From DATHXC01 sp035459965 (GTDB lineage: Bacteria; Pseudomonadota; Gammaproteobacteria; Burkholderiales; Methylophilaceae): DNA of 64,000 bases. The stretch lies in contig DATHXC010000009.1 in assembly GCA_035459965.1 (NCBI GenBank), forward strand, positions 1-64,000. Reading direction: 5' to 3'. Below the pieces are notes generated by a model, which worked only from the letters and a program-made list of their open reading frames with translations, searched no databases and had not been told where the DNA came from. Of this stretch, positions 25,343 through 33,896 are shown one piece after another (the first letter of the stretch is position 1; each line of letters begins with the position of its first letter). A program made the translations under genes and the position numbers.

Positions 25343-26170
25343 CTAAAACAGCACTCTTAAAGTAGCTGCCATTTGGTTTTCTTTCGTTGTTAGATTGTGA
25401 ACATCTCCATTGCTATATACAACAGCGTCTGAATCTTGATTTACATATCGATAGATTAATTGAGCCCAAACATTACTTGTTACTTGTCTGCCAATTGCAG
25501 CAGAAACTGTTTGTATAGAATCAACAGAGCCTAAGTAGTTATGACTGTGGTCAGAGGCTCGAATCGACCCCAATATACTTAATGAATAGTCACCAACTTC
25601 TTTATACGCACCTGCATACACCAAAGTTGTATTGAACGATGAGTATGAATTAACGATTTCTCTTCCTAAGCCCAAAACTGTAATGAGTCCACTAGGCGTT
25701 TTCAGCACCCCTTCCACACCAAGGTCATACAAAGTTGGGTTGGCACGAATTCCATGATCTGCTGTTTTTGGGGTTATTGAGCCAATAAGATTGATATTGA
25801 TATCGGGAGTCACTCTAAAAGTTTTACGGAGACCGAAGGTCGGGTTTAGAAAACCACTAAAGTCATCACTTCGAACACCATAATTTTGGTATTTTTGAGC
25901 AACTCTTATTTCAAGGTCGGACGGTAATCCGAAACGTAAGGCCTCTGATACTGAAGTTCTATAATATTTGAAAGATCCTTCAGCTCTACCAACTCCAAAA
26001 AAGTCGGACGAAAAGTCAGCTTTAATTTTTGAATACTCAAGATTGGTAACAGAAAGACCTTGGTACGGCTTTAAAACAAATGCCGGCGATTCTGGAGAAT
26101 CATCTGCAAAGCTCATACAACAATGTATTGATGCTGATGAAATCAGCAAAAAGGTAAGGATTTTTTTCAT
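25343..26170 (-). CDS. Outer-membrane beta-barrel protein
   Basis: The 275-residue protein has a signal peptide (about 1-22, MKKILTFLLISSASIHCCMS) and then alternating polar/aromatic strands, ending AATLRVLF with the C-terminal Phe typical of outer-membrane barrels. The strand pattern resembles small barrels annotated as transporters or alkane/phenol-type channels, but I cannot assign a substrate. The gene is clearly more AT-rich than the pigment operon next to it and marks the start of a block that separates the two parts of the pigment locus. Confidence 0.72.
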   Translation of the reverse strand: MKKILTFLLISSASIHCCMSFADDSPESPAFVLKPYQGLSVTNLEYSKIKADFSSDFFGVGRAEGSFKYYRTSVSEALRFGLPSDLEIRVAQKYQNYGVRSDDFSGFLNPTFGLRKTFRVTPDININLIGSITPKTADHGIRANPTLYDLGVEGVLKTPSGLITVLGLGREIVNSYSSFNTTLVYAGAYKEVGDYSLSILGSIRASDHSHNYLGSVDSIQTVSAAIGRQVTSNVWAQLIYRYVNQDSDAVVYSNGDVHNLTTKENQMAATLRVLF

Positions 26171-26287
26171 TATTATTTAACCTAATTAGATAACTTTAAT
26201 TATATAGCTTCTATCAATCAAAACCGGATGCTATCTGTCAGAATTTATTGCCATAAACTATTTCATGAATAATGCGTCCAACCTTTC

Positions 26288-26707
26288 ATGAACAAACTCC
26301 GAATCTGCTTTGTAACAATTTTACTAAGCCTTTCCACGATGGCTTGCACGGGCATGTCAACACGTGGTGATTATGGATATTATGACGATGGGTACTATCC
26401 GTATTACCCCGGTTATTATTATCCAGGCTACTACGGTGGCTATCCACGAGCTGGTATAGGGTATGGATATCGTCAAAACCCGGGATATTGGCAAAACCGT
26501 CCAGGCAATTACCCAAGGCCTAATGCAGGAGGCGGTATTCCACCGAGACCCTCGACAGGCGGAGGGGGGGCTGTTGCTCCAAGGCCTCCTTCAGGCGGGG
26601 GATCGATGAGTCCTCCGAGGCCTGCAGCCAACCCCAGTCTACTGCCGAGAAACTCTGTTTTACCTGGTGAATCCAGAGGAAATTCGGCGCTGCCGCAAGG
26701 ACGGTGA
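26288..26707 (+). CDS. Tyr/Gly/Pro-rich lipoprotein
   Basis: The 139-residue protein has a lipoprotein signal (lipobox STMAC at about residues 16-20), then a Tyr/Gly-rich stretch (GYYDDGYYPYYPGYYYPGYY) and a Pro/Gly/Ser-rich tail with repeated PRPxxGGG units. The sequence is of low complexity and is probably unstructured on the cell surface or in the periplasm. No ribosome binding site is obvious before the ATG. Function unknown. Confidence 0.65.
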   Translation: MNKLRICFVTILLSLSTMACTGMSTRGDYGYYDDGYYPYYPGYYYPGYYGGYPRAGIGYGYRQNPGYWQNRPGNYPRPNAGGGIPPRPSTGGGGAVAPRPPSGGGSMSPPRPAANPSLLPRNSVLPGESRGNSALPQGR

Positions 26708-26781
26708 GCTTAAATTCTTAAGCGGCGACCATTAACAGTAGCCCGAAGCGCTGCTTGGATGATGATTTTGAAACGTAAGTC

Positions 26782-27186
26782 TTAAAAGACCCCATAGTTT
26801 TTTAGCGTGAAAAACACCATCCAGCCAAAAGACACTACCCCCAAACTACTCACCAAAAGCCTGATGGCGGTGTGCCTGGGGAATTGTTTAAGTATCAGAA
26901 AAATAGCGCTTAAACCCAGAAGCAATGTAAGCGTAAAAATAATACGACCATGCAGAGACAATGGCGAAAATAGGCTCAGCCCACACCAGCCACCAATGGC
27001 AAAAAACGCAGACAAATACCCCACCGACAGTGCAAATACTAATGGCTGTGCCGATGGCGATTCTGTCTGGTTTTTATCGAGTTCCATTTGCAACAACGCT
27101 TTTGCTTTATCCATTGGGTTGATGTTTAAAGTTTGAATTGATGGGCTGGTGAATAACTTGTTATGAATTTTCGTTGCTTTCATCAT
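26782..27186 (-). CDS. Small membrane protein
   Basis: The 134-residue product has about three to four transmembrane helices in its C-terminal half (GYLSAFFAIGGWCGLSLF, IIFTLTLLLGLSAIFLIL, LLVSSLGVVSFGWMVFF). The start is uncertain: ATG at 27186 overlaps the end of the upstream gene by 26 bases, whereas ATG at 27114 would avoid the overlap. No family recognised. It is probably cotranscribed with the nuclease-like gene. Confidence 0.55.
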   Translation of the reverse strand: MMKATKIHNKLFTSPSIQTLNINPMDKAKALLQMELDKNQTESPSAQPLVFALSVGYLSAFFAIGGWCGLSLFSPLSLHGRIIFTLTLLLGLSAIFLILKQFPRHTAIRLLVSSLGVVSFGWMVFFTLKNYGVF

Positions 27187-27886
27187 AGTTAATTGAGAGC
27201 ACATCTACTGTTCTTTCCATCTCTGACAACAATCCATACACTCTTTGAATATTGATAGGAGTTCCGATGTTACACATACAAACCGATTCTATTAGTTCAT
27301 CCAATTGATAAATTCTTGATTTGTTATGCATATCCACTAACTCGAAATCCGTCCATGCCGCGTTTTTATTTGTGCGACTGACGTCATATGTAATGGCTTC
27401 TTCGTGAATAATGCATGAAGAAACATAATCTAAAAACGGTTTTGGTTGGTTTTTGAAATGCTCATCGCAGTAAAACATTTCCCAGATTGAAAAGTAAGAC
27501 TTATACCTGTGTTGGCGTTGCAATTGACTTGAGAAGTGCGACTGGCTTGTCGATTTTTGGATGCTGTCCCAGGCGTTAACTTTTGTCGATAATCTTGGTA
27601 GTTTTGCTTCAAATAAACACATTTTTGCTTCGATATTATTTGATAGAATTATGCACGCATCAGTACCTGTTTTTCTTTCTATACTTCCATTTACTTTATA
27701 GGACACTGCAGTAAGCCCATGCATGGCTTTTGTATTTATTTGTCGCCTAAATTCTGCGGTTAAATTCGAAGTGTAGTCATTCTCATCGGAAATCAATCCT
27801 ATTGATAGCTCTGCCCTTATTGATCTATCAGCCCAATAAGCACTCTTTTTGATCAGATCGATGATTTTGGGTGGAAATAGACTCAT
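27161..27886 (-). CDS. Putative PD-(D/E)XK-type nuclease
   Basis: The 241-residue protein has no close family that I recognise, but its motifs fit the restriction-endonuclease fold: Glu45 in TAEFRRQI, Asp76 in TGTDACIIL, Glu93-Ala-Lys95 in CLFEAKLPR and a Gln pair in SSQLQRQHRY. That order (E, D, ExK, QxxxQ) is the PD-(D/E)XK signature. There is no methylase next to it, so it would be an orphan. The gene is AT-rich and preceded by a phased tandem repeat and two TATAAT-like -10 elements (27910-27915 and 27927-27932, minus strand). It may be a defence or mobile-element remnant; the assignment rests on motifs alone. Confidence 0.5.
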   Translation of the reverse strand: MSLFPPKIIDLIKKSAYWADRSIRAELSIGLISDENDYTSNLTAEFRRQINTKAMHGLTAVSYKVNGSIERKTGTDACIILSNNIEAKMCLFEAKLPRLSTKVNAWDSIQKSTSQSHFSSQLQRQHRYKSYFSIWEMFYCDEHFKNQPKPFLDYVSSCIIHEEAITYDVSRTNKNAAWTDFELVDMHNKSRIYQLDELIESVCMCNIGTPINIQRVYGLLSEMERTVDVLSINYDESNENS

Positions 27887-27960
27887 ACGCTCACATACTC
27901 ATAACAGTTATTATAGAGACCCATAGATTATATGATTGAAATATTAATTAGGGACGCTAC

Positions 27961-28084
27961 CTGATTGAAATTGATTGAAATTGATTGAAATTGATTGAAA
28001 TTGATTGAAATTGATTGAAATTGATTGAAATTGATTGAAATTGATTGAAATTGATTGAAATTGATTGAAATTGATTGAAATTGA
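27961..28084. repeat. Twelve tandem copies of a 10-bp unit
   Basis: The unit TTGATTGAAA is repeated 12 times without error, except for a C in the first position of copy one, followed by a partial TTGA. Each unit carries an AAATT tract once per 10 bases, close to one helical turn. The array lies about 75 bases upstream of the nuclease-like gene and about 50 bases beyond the stop codon of the glycosyltransferase. A perfect array of this type is prone to copy-number change. Confidence 0.98.
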
Positions 28085-28135
28085 AGCGCTAAATTTGGTG
28101 GAGGATTTAACTAATTCCATCAGATGAATCGTAGC

Positions 28136-28906
28136 TTAACCTTTAGTCAACCACAACAACCGCCGCCCCAACAGCATAGGCAAACGCAGCACAAAACCTA
28201 CAAATAACCGCGCATACATCCAGGTAAGCAGGGTGTTATCTCGCAGGTAGCGGAAATGTGAAACGCCGCCTTCGTCGATGCTGAAATAGCGTACCGGGGC
28301 TGGCAGGTTGACTACCTTTACCCCATGCCAGCTTAGCCTGACTGCGGCTTCTGGATCGAAATCGAAATGGCGCATCCAGGGCTGGTAGCGCATGACTTTT
28401 CTGAGGGGCTCTATGGGGTAGACGCGAAAACCGAACAGGGAATCGCCGATGCCTGCCCACAATGTCTCCAGGTTTGCCCACCAGTTGGATATCTTGCGAC
28501 CTTGCACCCGGATATTCGGTGCGCTGGCATCGAATATCGGCATGCCGAGCACCATGGCATCGGGCTGTTTGATGGACTCCGCCATGAATGCAGGGATCAG
28601 GTCTGGTGGATGCTGGCCGTCGGAATCCATGGTGAGGGCATGCGTGTAGCCTGCGGCGGAGGCGAGGTGCAGGCCATGCAGCACGGCGGCTCCCTTGCCC
28701 TGGTTATGGGGCAGATGGATGACGCGTAGGCCTGGGTCTTGCGCCGCCATGGCTTGTAATGTGAGTTCCGAGCCATCGGTGCTGCCATCTATCACCACCC
28801 ATACCGGCTCCCATTGCTGGCGTGCGGTACGTACTGTCTCATAGACTTTTGGGCCCGGATTATAGCTGGGGATAAGTACGATATGGCTGGTGGAGGCTGT
28901 TGTCAT
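28136..28906 (-). CDS. Glycosyltransferase family 2 of the pigment locus
   Basis: The 256-residue protein has a GT-A fold: IVLIPSYNPGPKVYETV at the start, WVVIDGSTDGS, and the metal-binding TMDSDGQHPPDLIP at about residue 93. A hydrophobic C-terminal segment (VGFVLRLPMLLGRRLLWL) may hold it on the membrane. Related enzymes sit in xanthomonadin and aryl-polyene loci beside acyltransferases. It is the last of three minus-strand genes and shares one base with the acyltransferase upstream. Confidence 0.9.
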   Translation of the reverse strand: MTTASTSHIVLIPSYNPGPKVYETVRTARQQWEPVWVVIDGSTDGSELTLQAMAAQDPGLRVIHLPHNQGKGAAVLHGLHLASAAGYTHALTMDSDGQHPPDLIPAFMAESIKQPDAMVLGMPIFDASAPNIRVQGRKISNWWANLETLWAGIGDSLFGFRVYPIEPLRKVMRYQPWMRHFDFDPEAAVRLSWHGVKVVNLPAPVRYFSIDEGGVSHFRYLRDNTLLTWMYARLFVGFVLRLPMLLGRRLLWLTKG

Positions 28907-29769
28907 TACATGGATGCCTCATGCGAATTGAAGCCGGATCTGGCCTCATTTTGTGTATTGGTCAGAGACTGCTCCGGGCTTAATGCAGCAGCGTTTTGCG
29001 CTGATGGTGTTAACGCCTCAGTGAAATATTCTTCGAGTTCTGCCATGAAGCTATGGGTGCTCTCAGGGGGCGCAAAACGTTTACCCAGCCTGATTTTGTA
29101 ACTTACGGGCATTGGAGGTTTGCGAAACAGGGACCAGCCCTTACTAAGATAGGCCGAGTTGGTTTCTATGAGCAATGTCTGCACCGGCACTTGCGCTTGC
29201 AAGGCAATAAGGGCGATGCTGCCTTTTAATGCATTGACAGGCTGGCGCGTGGTGCGCGTACCTTCTGGGAACAGCAGCAAATGGCTGCCGGTTTTAAAAT
29301 CTTCACTGGCCTGCATCACCATCTGCCGTATGGGCTCATTACCGATGTAGCGCGCCAGACGTGCGCCCGCGCCCAGGAAAATATTGTTCTTCAGCTCTGA
29401 TTTCATGACGCAGGCCACATTGGGCAAGCGCGAAATGATCATGACGGCATCCAGCAGGCAGGGGTGATTGGGCGCGATGATCAACGGCGTTTCATCGCGT
29501 AATGTATCCAGCTCGCTTAGATCAAAACTGCAGCGGCGCGAGATACTGAGGCTGGCAAGATAGGCGCGGAAGGACACCATGATGACGTAGCGCCCCAGAC
29601 GAATTGCCTGGCGCTCTGGCAATAGCGGGTAAAGCAGTGTAGCGACCAGCGTCCAGCACAGGCTTAAAAAGCCAAGCCATAGTAGACCGAGATACAACAC
29701 CAGGTAGTCATACAGCGTAAGCAATAATGCGCCAGCCGATTTCATGGTGATTTCAGGCATGCCTGTCAT
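28906..29769 (-). CDS. PlsC-type acyltransferase
   Basis: The 287-residue membrane protein has the 1-acylglycerol-3-phosphate acyltransferase motifs: PNHPCLLDAVM (Hx4D-type motif I), FPEGTRTT (motif III) and hydrophobic N-terminal helices (residues about 12-55). With the LpxL-type enzyme at 16506 this gives the locus two different acyltransferases. It overlaps the chorismatase gene by four bases, so production is coupled. Confidence 0.9.
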   Translation of the reverse strand: MTGMPEITMKSAGALLLTLYDYLVLYLGLLWLGFLSLCWTLVATLLYPLLPERQAIRLGRYVIMVSFRAYLASLSISRRCSFDLSELDTLRDETPLIIAPNHPCLLDAVMIISRLPNVACVMKSELKNNIFLGAGARLARYIGNEPIRQMVMQASEDFKTGSHLLLFPEGTRTTRQPVNALKGSIALIALQAQVPVQTLLIETNSAYLSKGWSLFRKPPMPVSYKIRLGKRFAPPESTHSFMAELEEYFTEALTPSAQNAAALSPEQSLTNTQNEARSGFNSHEASM

Positions 29770-30782
29770 GAGCCAGCCACGGCAGTTGCTTCAATTTCCA
29801 GTAGCAGCTCTTGTCGGCATATATCCGCTTGGATAAACACGGCTTTGATTGCGCTGCCCAGCTGTCGATATATTTCATTGCGCACGGCTGGAAAATCGGC
29901 CGCATGGCGAATATATATCCTGAGAAAAGCCTGGCCCAGCTCAAACTTCTGCGTTTGCAGCAGTCGGTTGGCCTCGTCAATGATGGCTTGCAGATTTGCC
30001 AGGGTTTCCCTGGTTTGCGCGACCACATCAGATAGATGCAGCGTTTGATGCCCGACAATACTAGCGGTGCCTGAGATCAATAAAAGATTACCCTGCCCGC
30101 TTTGCAACAAGGTGGCACGGGAAAAACTGGGAGTGCGCGGGCCGTATTGCTCTGGATACTCATAGGCACTGATTTGGCGGGGATTTTCAATAGCGACTGG
30201 CGTTTTATGCCCGGCCAGAAAAGCGATAGTAAGTGGCCCGCTAGACAGGCCCAATGCACAGGCAGCAGGTAGCTGGCTGGTGGCATCGCGTCCGCAGGCT
30301 AGCCAAGCATCCTTGCGCCCAACATTAAACTGGCGATAGCGCTCCAACCCATCGGTGACAATGTTGATGTCGGCCATGTAATTCCAGAAGCGGTAAATAT
30401 GGGGATAGCCCAGCGCGTCTACCAGTGCAAATATCTGCTGGTATGCTGATTCCGTAGTGTGTTGCAAAGATTCGGATTCAGGCAAGGTAATGATGCCAAA
30501 CAGCATTTCGTTATTGAAACGATAATGTACTGCGCCTTGAATGCCGTGATCCATAGCGTTGGGCTGTGCTGTATTACTCAACCAAAGCTCGCTGGCGACC
30601 TGTAAGCCATCCAGAACAGGCGCGTGCAACTGCATGAGCGGAATGGTTGAAGTATCATTCGCTATCGCAGGATCAAGAAAGCAAATACCGCCCAGAATGC
30701 TCGCTTGCCAAGGCTGTGGTTGTTGGAAAATGCCCGAAAAAGGCATGTATGCAGTTTGTATAGCCAAAGTGAGGGAATTCAT
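29766..30782 (-). CDS. Chorismatase (XanB2/FkbO/Hyg5 family), hydroxybenzoate-forming
   Basis: The 338-residue protein matches the chorismatase family. FRNxM-like YRFWNYMADINI, ERYRQFNVGRKDAW, LPAACALG and PRTPSFSRATL are its conserved segments, and the C-terminal part resembles the RidA fold. XanB2 of Xanthomonas converts chorismate to 3- and 4-hydroxybenzoate, the xanthomonadin precursors, so this gene probably supplies the aromatic starter for the polyene made by the 13834-25277 operon. It is the first gene of a three-gene operon read away from DUF808. Which isomer is produced cannot be told. Confidence 0.88.
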   Translation of the reverse strand: MNSLTLAIQTAYMPFSGIFQQPQPWQASILGGICFLDPAIANDTSTIPLMQLHAPVLDGLQVASELWLSNTAQPNAMDHGIQGAVHYRFNNEMLFGIITLPESESLQHTTESAYQQIFALVDALGYPHIYRFWNYMADINIVTDGLERYRQFNVGRKDAWLACGRDATSQLPAACALGLSSGPLTIAFLAGHKTPVAIENPRQISAYEYPEQYGPRTPSFSRATLLQSGQGNLLLISGTASIVGHQTLHLSDVVAQTRETLANLQAIIDEANRLLQTQKFELGQAFLRIYIRHAADFPAVRNEIYRQLGSAIKAVFIQADICRQELLLEIEATAVAGS

Positions 30783-30940
30783 TTGTTAAAAATCATCAGG
30801 AAGGTATGGTGCTATATGGATAGGCATGCGCTAACATTGCAAATCGGCTTCAGGAAGTATATCGCATCCCTGAATTGCACCACGTAAAGTTATTCAATAA
30901 ACGCTTATTCAACGACTCAGAATGCAAAAGGAAAACAATA

Positions 30941-31882
30941 ATGGCAGGTAGCAGTTTATTAGCGTTGATTGATGACATTGCTTCCATACTGGATGATGTC
31001 TCGGTCATGACCAAGGTCGCAGCCAAAAAGACGGCCGGGGTGCTGGGGGACGATCTGGCCTTGAACGCACAACAGGTTTCCGGGGTAAACGCAGACCGCG
31101 AGTTGCCAGTGGTATGGGCAGTGGCTAAAGGCTCTTTCGTTAACAAACTGATTCTGGTGCCAACTGCACTCTTAATTAGCGCTTTTGCACCATGGGCGGT
31201 GATACCGTTACTGATGCTGGGTGGTGCGTTTTTGTGTTATGAAGGATTTGAAAAGCTGGCGCATAAGCTTTTACATGCCGACGAAAAGTCACACCAGGGC
31301 GAACTGACGGAGGCGCTGAGCAACCCCGACATAGATATCGTTGCTTTTGAAAAAGACAAGATTAAAGGCGCAGTACGCACTGACTTTATCCTCTCTGCCG
31401 AAATCATTGTGATCACTCTGGGCACTGTTGCTACGGCGCCACTGATGACCCAGCTGGCCGTGCTGGCGGGTATTGCCATGATCATGACCGTCGGGGTGTA
31501 TGGACTGGTAGCAGGCATTGTTAAACTGGATGACGGAGGGCTGTACCTGAGCCGTAAAAATGGCGAAAGCTGGTGGCAAAAGCTACAGCGTGCCATAGGC
31601 AACAATATCTTGGTTGCCGCGCCTTATATGATGAAAAGCCTCTCTGTAATCGGCACAGCCGCGATGTTCATGGTGGGGGGTAGCATACTTGGCCACAACA
31701 TACCTGTGCTGCACCATGCAGTAGAAAACTTGGCACACAGTGTGGCTGCTTTGCCGGGAATTGGTGGCTTTTTAGCGGCTGTGCTGCCTGTCTTAATTGA
31801 TGGCCTAGTGGGCGTTGTGGCAGGTGGGCTAGTGTTATTGGTAGTAACTATATTCAGCAAAATATGGAAGAAAATGACATGA
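30941..31882 (+). CDS. DUF808 family membrane protein
   Basis: The 313-residue protein matches DUF808 (YedI-like): MAGSSLLALIDDIASILDDV at the start and KKTAGVLGDDLALNAQQVSG soon after, followed by about seven hydrophobic segments. I use the ATG at 30941 because AAGGA precedes it; the longer frame from 30875 starts in the promoter region. The family has no established role. Its TGA overlaps the ATG of the next gene. Confidence 0.9.
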   Translation: MAGSSLLALIDDIASILDDVSVMTKVAAKKTAGVLGDDLALNAQQVSGVNADRELPVVWAVAKGSFVNKLILVPTALLISAFAPWAVIPLLMLGGAFLCYEGFEKLAHKLLHADEKSHQGELTEALSNPDIDIVAFEKDKIKGAVRTDFILSAEIIVITLGTVATAPLMTQLAVLAGIAMIMTVGVYGLVAGIVKLDDGGLYLSRKNGESWWQKLQRAIGNNILVAAPYMMKSLSVIGTAAMFMVGGSILGHNIPVLHHAVENLAHSVAALPGIGGFLAAVLPVLIDGLVGVVAGGLVLLVVTIFSKIWKKMT

Positions 31883-32619
31883 AAAAATTCATCATTTTGC
31901 TTGCATCTGGATGGCTGGCATTCGGTTGGCTGGCATGCGCCGCTAATGCAACCACGGCAAATGCGACTACCTTAGATGAAGCAAAAGCGGCGGCAGATGC
32001 AGGCAACTTTGCCCAGGCCGCCGAGATGTATCGGGCATTGGCCAAGGAAGGTGATGCCAAGGCCCAATACAACCTTGGCCTGATGTATTACTACGGTGAT
32101 GGGGTGAAACAGGATTACCCGCAGGCAATTGAGTATTATCGACAGGCGGCGGACAAGGGTTTCCCGGAAGCCCAGTACAATCTGGGCATCATCTACTTCA
32201 CCAACAAGGTCGCATCGCCGGATTACGATGAGTCTATTCGCTACTATCGTATGGCTGCCGAACAAGGGCATATCAAATCACAGCTTAACCTTGGCATCAT
32301 CTACCTCAAAGGCGAAGTCGTACCGCAGGATTATGATGCCGCAAAAAAATGGCTGGCCCTTGCCGCTGAACAAGGTAGTGGTGATGCCCAGTTTGATTTA
32401 GGCAATATGTACCTGCATGGTGATGGTTTGGACGAAGATAAAGTGCGCGGCTATATGTGGGTGGCACTCTCTACCGAGGACAAAAACAGCAGTCCAAGCC
32501 GTATCAATAAGCGCCGCAATCTGCTGAGTTACTTATCCATCAACATGACACCAGAACAAATTGAGCAAGCCAGACAATTCACTAATAATTGCAGAAACAA
32601 CCAGCTTAAGGGTTGCTAA
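31879..32619 (+). CDS. Secreted Sel1-repeat protein
   Basis: The 246-residue protein has a signal peptide (about 1-24) and four to five Sel1-type TPR repeats: AQYNLGLMYYYGDGVKQDY, then AQYNLGIIYF, SQLNLGIIYLKGE and AQFDLGNMYLHGDG. Sel1 repeats mediate protein contacts, often in envelope stress or secretion. The ATG at 31879 overlaps the DUF808 stop (ATGA), so the two are cotranslated. Two C-terminal Cys residues could form a disulfide. Confidence 0.88.
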   Translation: MKKFIILLASGWLAFGWLACAANATTANATTLDEAKAAADAGNFAQAAEMYRALAKEGDAKAQYNLGLMYYYGDGVKQDYPQAIEYYRQAADKGFPEAQYNLGIIYFTNKVASPDYDESIRYYRMAAEQGHIKSQLNLGIIYLKGEVVPQDYDAAKKWLALAAEQGSGDAQFDLGNMYLHGDGLDEDKVRGYMWVALSTEDKNSSPSRINKRRNLLSYLSINMTPEQIEQARQFTNNCRNNQLKGC

Positions 32620-32652
32620 CTTAGTCAGCCTAGGTGCGTAAGTTCTAGTCGC

Positions 32653-33882
32653 CTAGGAAAGCAACCAGCGTCGCTCCCACTCTTTTTTCCAGTTGATGAA
32701 TTCGTTTGCCGGCATTGGCTTTGCAATCACATAGCCCTGCACCTCGTCACAACCTGCCGCAACCACCAAATCCCAATCTTCCTGGGATTCCGCCCCCTCA
32801 GCAACAATGCGCATATCAAGGGATCTAGCCATGCGCACGCTCAAATCCAGAATCGCCCGCGCTGAGGCGTCTCCAGCAGCACCAAGCACAAACATTTTAT
32901 CTACCTTAAGCTCCGTAAATGGCAGTTGGTTGAGCTTTTCCATGCTTGCATACCCAGTCCCAAAATCATCAATTGATAAACCAAAACCCTTGAGGCTGAG
33001 CCTGGTGATGATCTCTAGACTGGTGGCGAGATTGCTCATCAGGCGGCTTTCCGTCATTTCCAGCATCACCTTGCTGATATCAGCGCCCGCTTCTCTAGTA
33101 ATCTGGGCAAACTGCTCCGGCATATTCAGCCACTCAAGATTATCCATGGAGATATTGACCGACATCTTCAGGTCATGCCCTTGCCGTGCCCAATCGCCAA
33201 GATGGTGCATGGCTTGGGTGAACACAATCAAGGTCAGGTCATCAATCAAGTCGTGTTCTTCTGCCACAGAAATAAATGCGGCGGGCAAAATGAGCCCTTT
33301 GACCGGGTCCTGCCAGCGAGCCAGGCACTCGGCACCAAGCACTTGCTTATTGGTAGCAGCAATCTTGGGCTGAAAATAGGTCTGGATATAGCCATTAGCA
33401 AGGCCAGTACGGATCTCTTCCACCGAAAGCAATTCGATTTCCGCATCGCCGTCCGGACTAATATGGGTTTCTACAAGCTTCATCAGGGTAGCAAACAAAT
33501 GTACCGGCACAATTGGCTTATGCAGGCTACCCAGAAAACGCAGATGATGTGCCTTGATCAGGCTACCCACGGTTTTCAGCAAGCGGGTATCCGAGCCTGA
33601 GGAAATAATCATCCAGCCATCAAATTTACGCTTGGCTAAATGACGAAAGAATTCTATGCCGTCCATACCCGGCATATTGAGATCACAAATCAGTAGCTGC
33701 ATGGGTTGACTCATACTGTCCATGGTGGCCAGTGCCTGTTGGCCATCGGATGCAGTGGTGATGTCAGTAAAGCCCATATCCCTAAGCATGTCTTGCAACA
33801 GCTCAAGCATAAAGCTGTCGTCATCGACCAGTAGCGTTCGCAACGATCTGATAAGTTCAGGAAGCAATATTCTGTCAGTCAT
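32653..33882 (-). CDS. Response regulator with REC and EAL domains
   Basis: The 409-residue protein has a receiver domain (about 14-140: LLVDDDSF, then phospho-acceptor Asp in LLICDLNMPGMDG, and Lys in LHKPI) and an EAL domain (about 155-400). The EAL motif reads ECL, while the catalytic metal sites are kept (DDFGTGYASM, KVDK, GYVIAKP), so c-di-GMP hydrolysis is likely. It lies 14 bases downstream of the hybrid kinase gene and is the probable target of its phosphorelay. Confidence 0.92.
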   Translation of the reverse strand: MTDRILLPELIRSLRTLLVDDDSFMLELLQDMLRDMGFTDITTASDGQQALATMDSMSQPMQLLICDLNMPGMDGIEFFRHLAKRKFDGWMIISSGSDTRLLKTVGSLIKAHHLRFLGSLHKPIVPVHLFATLMKLVETHISPDGDAEIELLSVEEIRTGLANGYIQTYFQPKIAATNKQVLGAECLARWQDPVKGLILPAAFISVAEEHDLIDDLTLIVFTQAMHHLGDWARQGHDLKMSVNISMDNLEWLNMPEQFAQITREAGADISKVMLEMTESRLMSNLATSLEIITRLSLKGFGLSIDDFGTGYASMEKLNQLPFTELKVDKMFVLGAAGDASARAILDLSVRMARSLDMRIVAEGAESQEDWDLVVAAGCDEVQGYVIAKPMPANEFINWKKEWERRWLLS

Positions 33883-33896
33883 TTTGCTTATCTCTG

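Noticed and set aside
27961..28084. CRISPR array
   Set aside because: The unit is only 10 bases with no spacers, and no cas genes are present.
32653..33882. Degenerate, inactive EAL domain
   Set aside because: Although the motif reads ECL, the catalytic Glu, the DDFGTG pair and the Lys are kept, so activity remains likely.
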